Under the pieces are notes generated by a model. It saw nothing but the letters and a program-made list of their open reading frames with translations, made no database searches and was not told the DNA's origin. The position numbers and the translations under genes were made by a program. Positions 62,968 through 64,000 of a stretch of DNA of 64,000 nt are shown here, one piece after another; the first letter of the stretch is position 1; every line of letters begins with the position of its first letter. The stretch is from JBFWUW01 sp050247075 (GTDB lineage Bacteria; Planctomycetota; Planctomycetia; Pirellulales; JBFWUW01): the NCBI GenBank assembly GCA_050247075.1, contig JBFWUW010000012.1, positions 60,181-124,180 of the forward strand. The letters are read 5' to 3'.

Positions 62968-63570
62968 ATGGTGGAGTTCCCAGCGATCTCGAAAATGCTT
63001 GCGAGTATGTCATTGCCATCTGCATTTGCAATCATGGTGCTCGGGATGGGAATTGGCATGGTTTACTATTCGAGGACAGTGTCTAAGGACTTTAAGACAT
63101 TGTTTATTGGAACTGTTGGAGTAGGGATCGGCTTTGTACAAGCAGGATGGGTTAGCGTCACAATTTATGACTCTCTCCGGTTTCGTTGGATTCTGTCTAA
63201 CTATCCTGTTACAGAAATACGGGCGTGGCAGTTGGATACGGAGGAGGAGGCAGCCGGGGTGCCCCGACTTGTACTCGTAGATAGGCAGCTTATCGCGACT
63301 GGGCTGAGCAATCTCAATGAGTCACAGTGTTACTGGAGGAATCACGAAGAGTTGGTTGACGGATACCGAGTGCGGCTACGTTGCGAGTCGAACTCAGGCA
63401 TACGGTACCTGTATCTGGATGTGTTTCTTCGAAGTAACCGCGTGAATAAGCCGACTCAAGCTTCGTCTGTAGTGATACCGCGCCTGTCAGTGGACTCATG
63501 GGGCTGCGGCGAGTTTAGCGCGCCGGCGTTTGCTGACTGGTTTGCGACCGCGCTCGGGAACGATCCCTGA
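62968..63570 (+). CDS. Membrane protein of unknown function, divergent composition
   Basis: 200 residues, ATG with GGAAGGGG nearby. Two N-terminal hydrophobic helices (AFAIMVLGMGIGMVYYS, TLFIGTVGVGIGFVQAGWVSV) are followed by a soluble C-terminal 130 residues (IRAWQLDTEEEAAGVPRLVLVD, GYRVRLRCESNSGIRYLYLDVFLR). The gene uses more A/T third bases than the genes before it and stands between repeat-rich gaps, so it may have been acquired. No family is recognised. Confidence 0.65.
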   Translation: MVEFPAISKMLASMSLPSAFAIMVLGMGIGMVYYSRTVSKDFKTLFIGTVGVGIGFVQAGWVSVTIYDSLRFRWILSNYPVTEIRAWQLDTEEEAAGVPRLVLVDRQLIATGLSNLNESQCYWRNHEELVDGYRVRLRCESNSGIRYLYLDVFLRSNRVNKPTQASSVVIPRLSVDSWGCGEFSAPAFADWFATALGNDP

Positions 63571-64000
63571 CTCGTCTCCTGAAAGAAGCCTGGGGATGAA
63601 AGCAGCTCGGCGATGCAGCCTGGTGACACCCAAAATTTTCCCGTGGGGCCATTGCCGTTGGGTTGAGGGCCTAACCTATTGCTGATATTCATGTTACGAA
63701 ATCGACCGCATGACCTCTACCACCGCGGAGACCCAGGCAGCCGTGGAGCCGGGGGCTGTTCGCTCGACCGGGATCCACAAGCGGGCCTTGATGGATCTGC
63801 GGGAGGCTCTTAGAGGCACGATCGCCACGAGCAAGCCCACTATCGCCAGCCATCCGGCCCCTGGAGCAGGCGCACAAGGCAATCGCAAACTAATTACCTG
63901 TCCCTGTTAGGACTTGCAGCAAGTACTCGGTGTTCCAACCGGCCTTTCGACGCTTCATGGCGACGGAATTCTTCTCGGGATGTTGCTTTATCAGGGTCAA
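63571..64000. other. Right edge of the window, no firm gene
   Basis: A minus-strand frame ending at 63890 (KQHPEKNSVAMKRRKAGWNT to its TAG) enters from beyond the window and could be the end of a gene; a short hydrophobic frame (GWLAIVGLLVAIVPL) follows at 63694-63888. Neither is long enough to judge. Confidence 0.3.

Overview
The window comes from a GC-rich planctomycete, most likely of the Pirellulales type. The signature is gene families that are expanded in that phylum: DUF1501 and DUF1552 Tat-exported proteins, PSCyt1/PSCyt2/PSD1 (DUF1549/DUF1553) haem-motif proteins, a sulfatase, DUF1080, an ECF sigma/anti-sigma pair and a membrane-anchored Hsp70. No close reference was available, so this placement rests on family content only.

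Layout. 1-12.7 kb: a 5'-truncated Hsp70 fused to a transmembrane segment, a macro-domain protein, a secreted beta-helix protein, a five-gene minus-strand operon (ECF sigma, anti-sigma, exported coiled-coil protein, PSCyt2/PSD1 protein, DUF1501 protein), a nitrilase-family amidase, an outer-membrane barrel and a STAS protein. 12.9-28.2 kb: a 1277-residue PSCyt1-PSCyt2-PSD1 protein, an MFS exporter, a very acidic Cys-rich secreted protein, thioredoxin, a second DUF1501 protein, an exported protein, an SDR-like protein, a sulfatase, a membrane-bound PSCyt1 protein and a 56-residue basic protein missed by ordinary length cut-offs. 28.2-35.5 kb: a secretin, a long intergenic region with a repeated GGAACAGGTA motif, and a zone with four tRNA or tRNA-like sequences (His-like, Glu-TTC, Pro-TGG, Glu-CTC), an orphan DUF1552 gene and an unknown basic protein set between inverted repeats.

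35.5-49.2 kb: housekeeping genes: ispG, a PhyH-type dioxygenase, and a minus-strand complex I membrane-arm operon nuoH-J-K-L-M-N (no nuoI) that runs on into a small helical protein and TatD, then dus. 49.3-56 kb: ispF, cysS, an unknown protein, a toxin-antitoxin pair whose MazF-like toxin carries an amber stop, DUF488, DUF1080 and ilvB. 56.3-64 kb: a GAF-SpoIIE-like protein, an exported lipoprotein with its partner gene, a Zn-ribbon-like small protein, an Nramp-like transporter with a calcium-binding-type insertion, and a membrane protein of different base composition.

The intergenic spaces hold two repeat systems. One is heptamer tandem repeats (GTGTTCA, CTTCATC, AAAATCA, CCATCAG classes). 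The other is a short hairpin family (6-bp stem, GGA loop, TCCTAC tail) whose two sub-types have different but fully complementary stems. The tRNA-like cluster with its basic protein and the covarying hairpin family are the parts that most deserve a second look.
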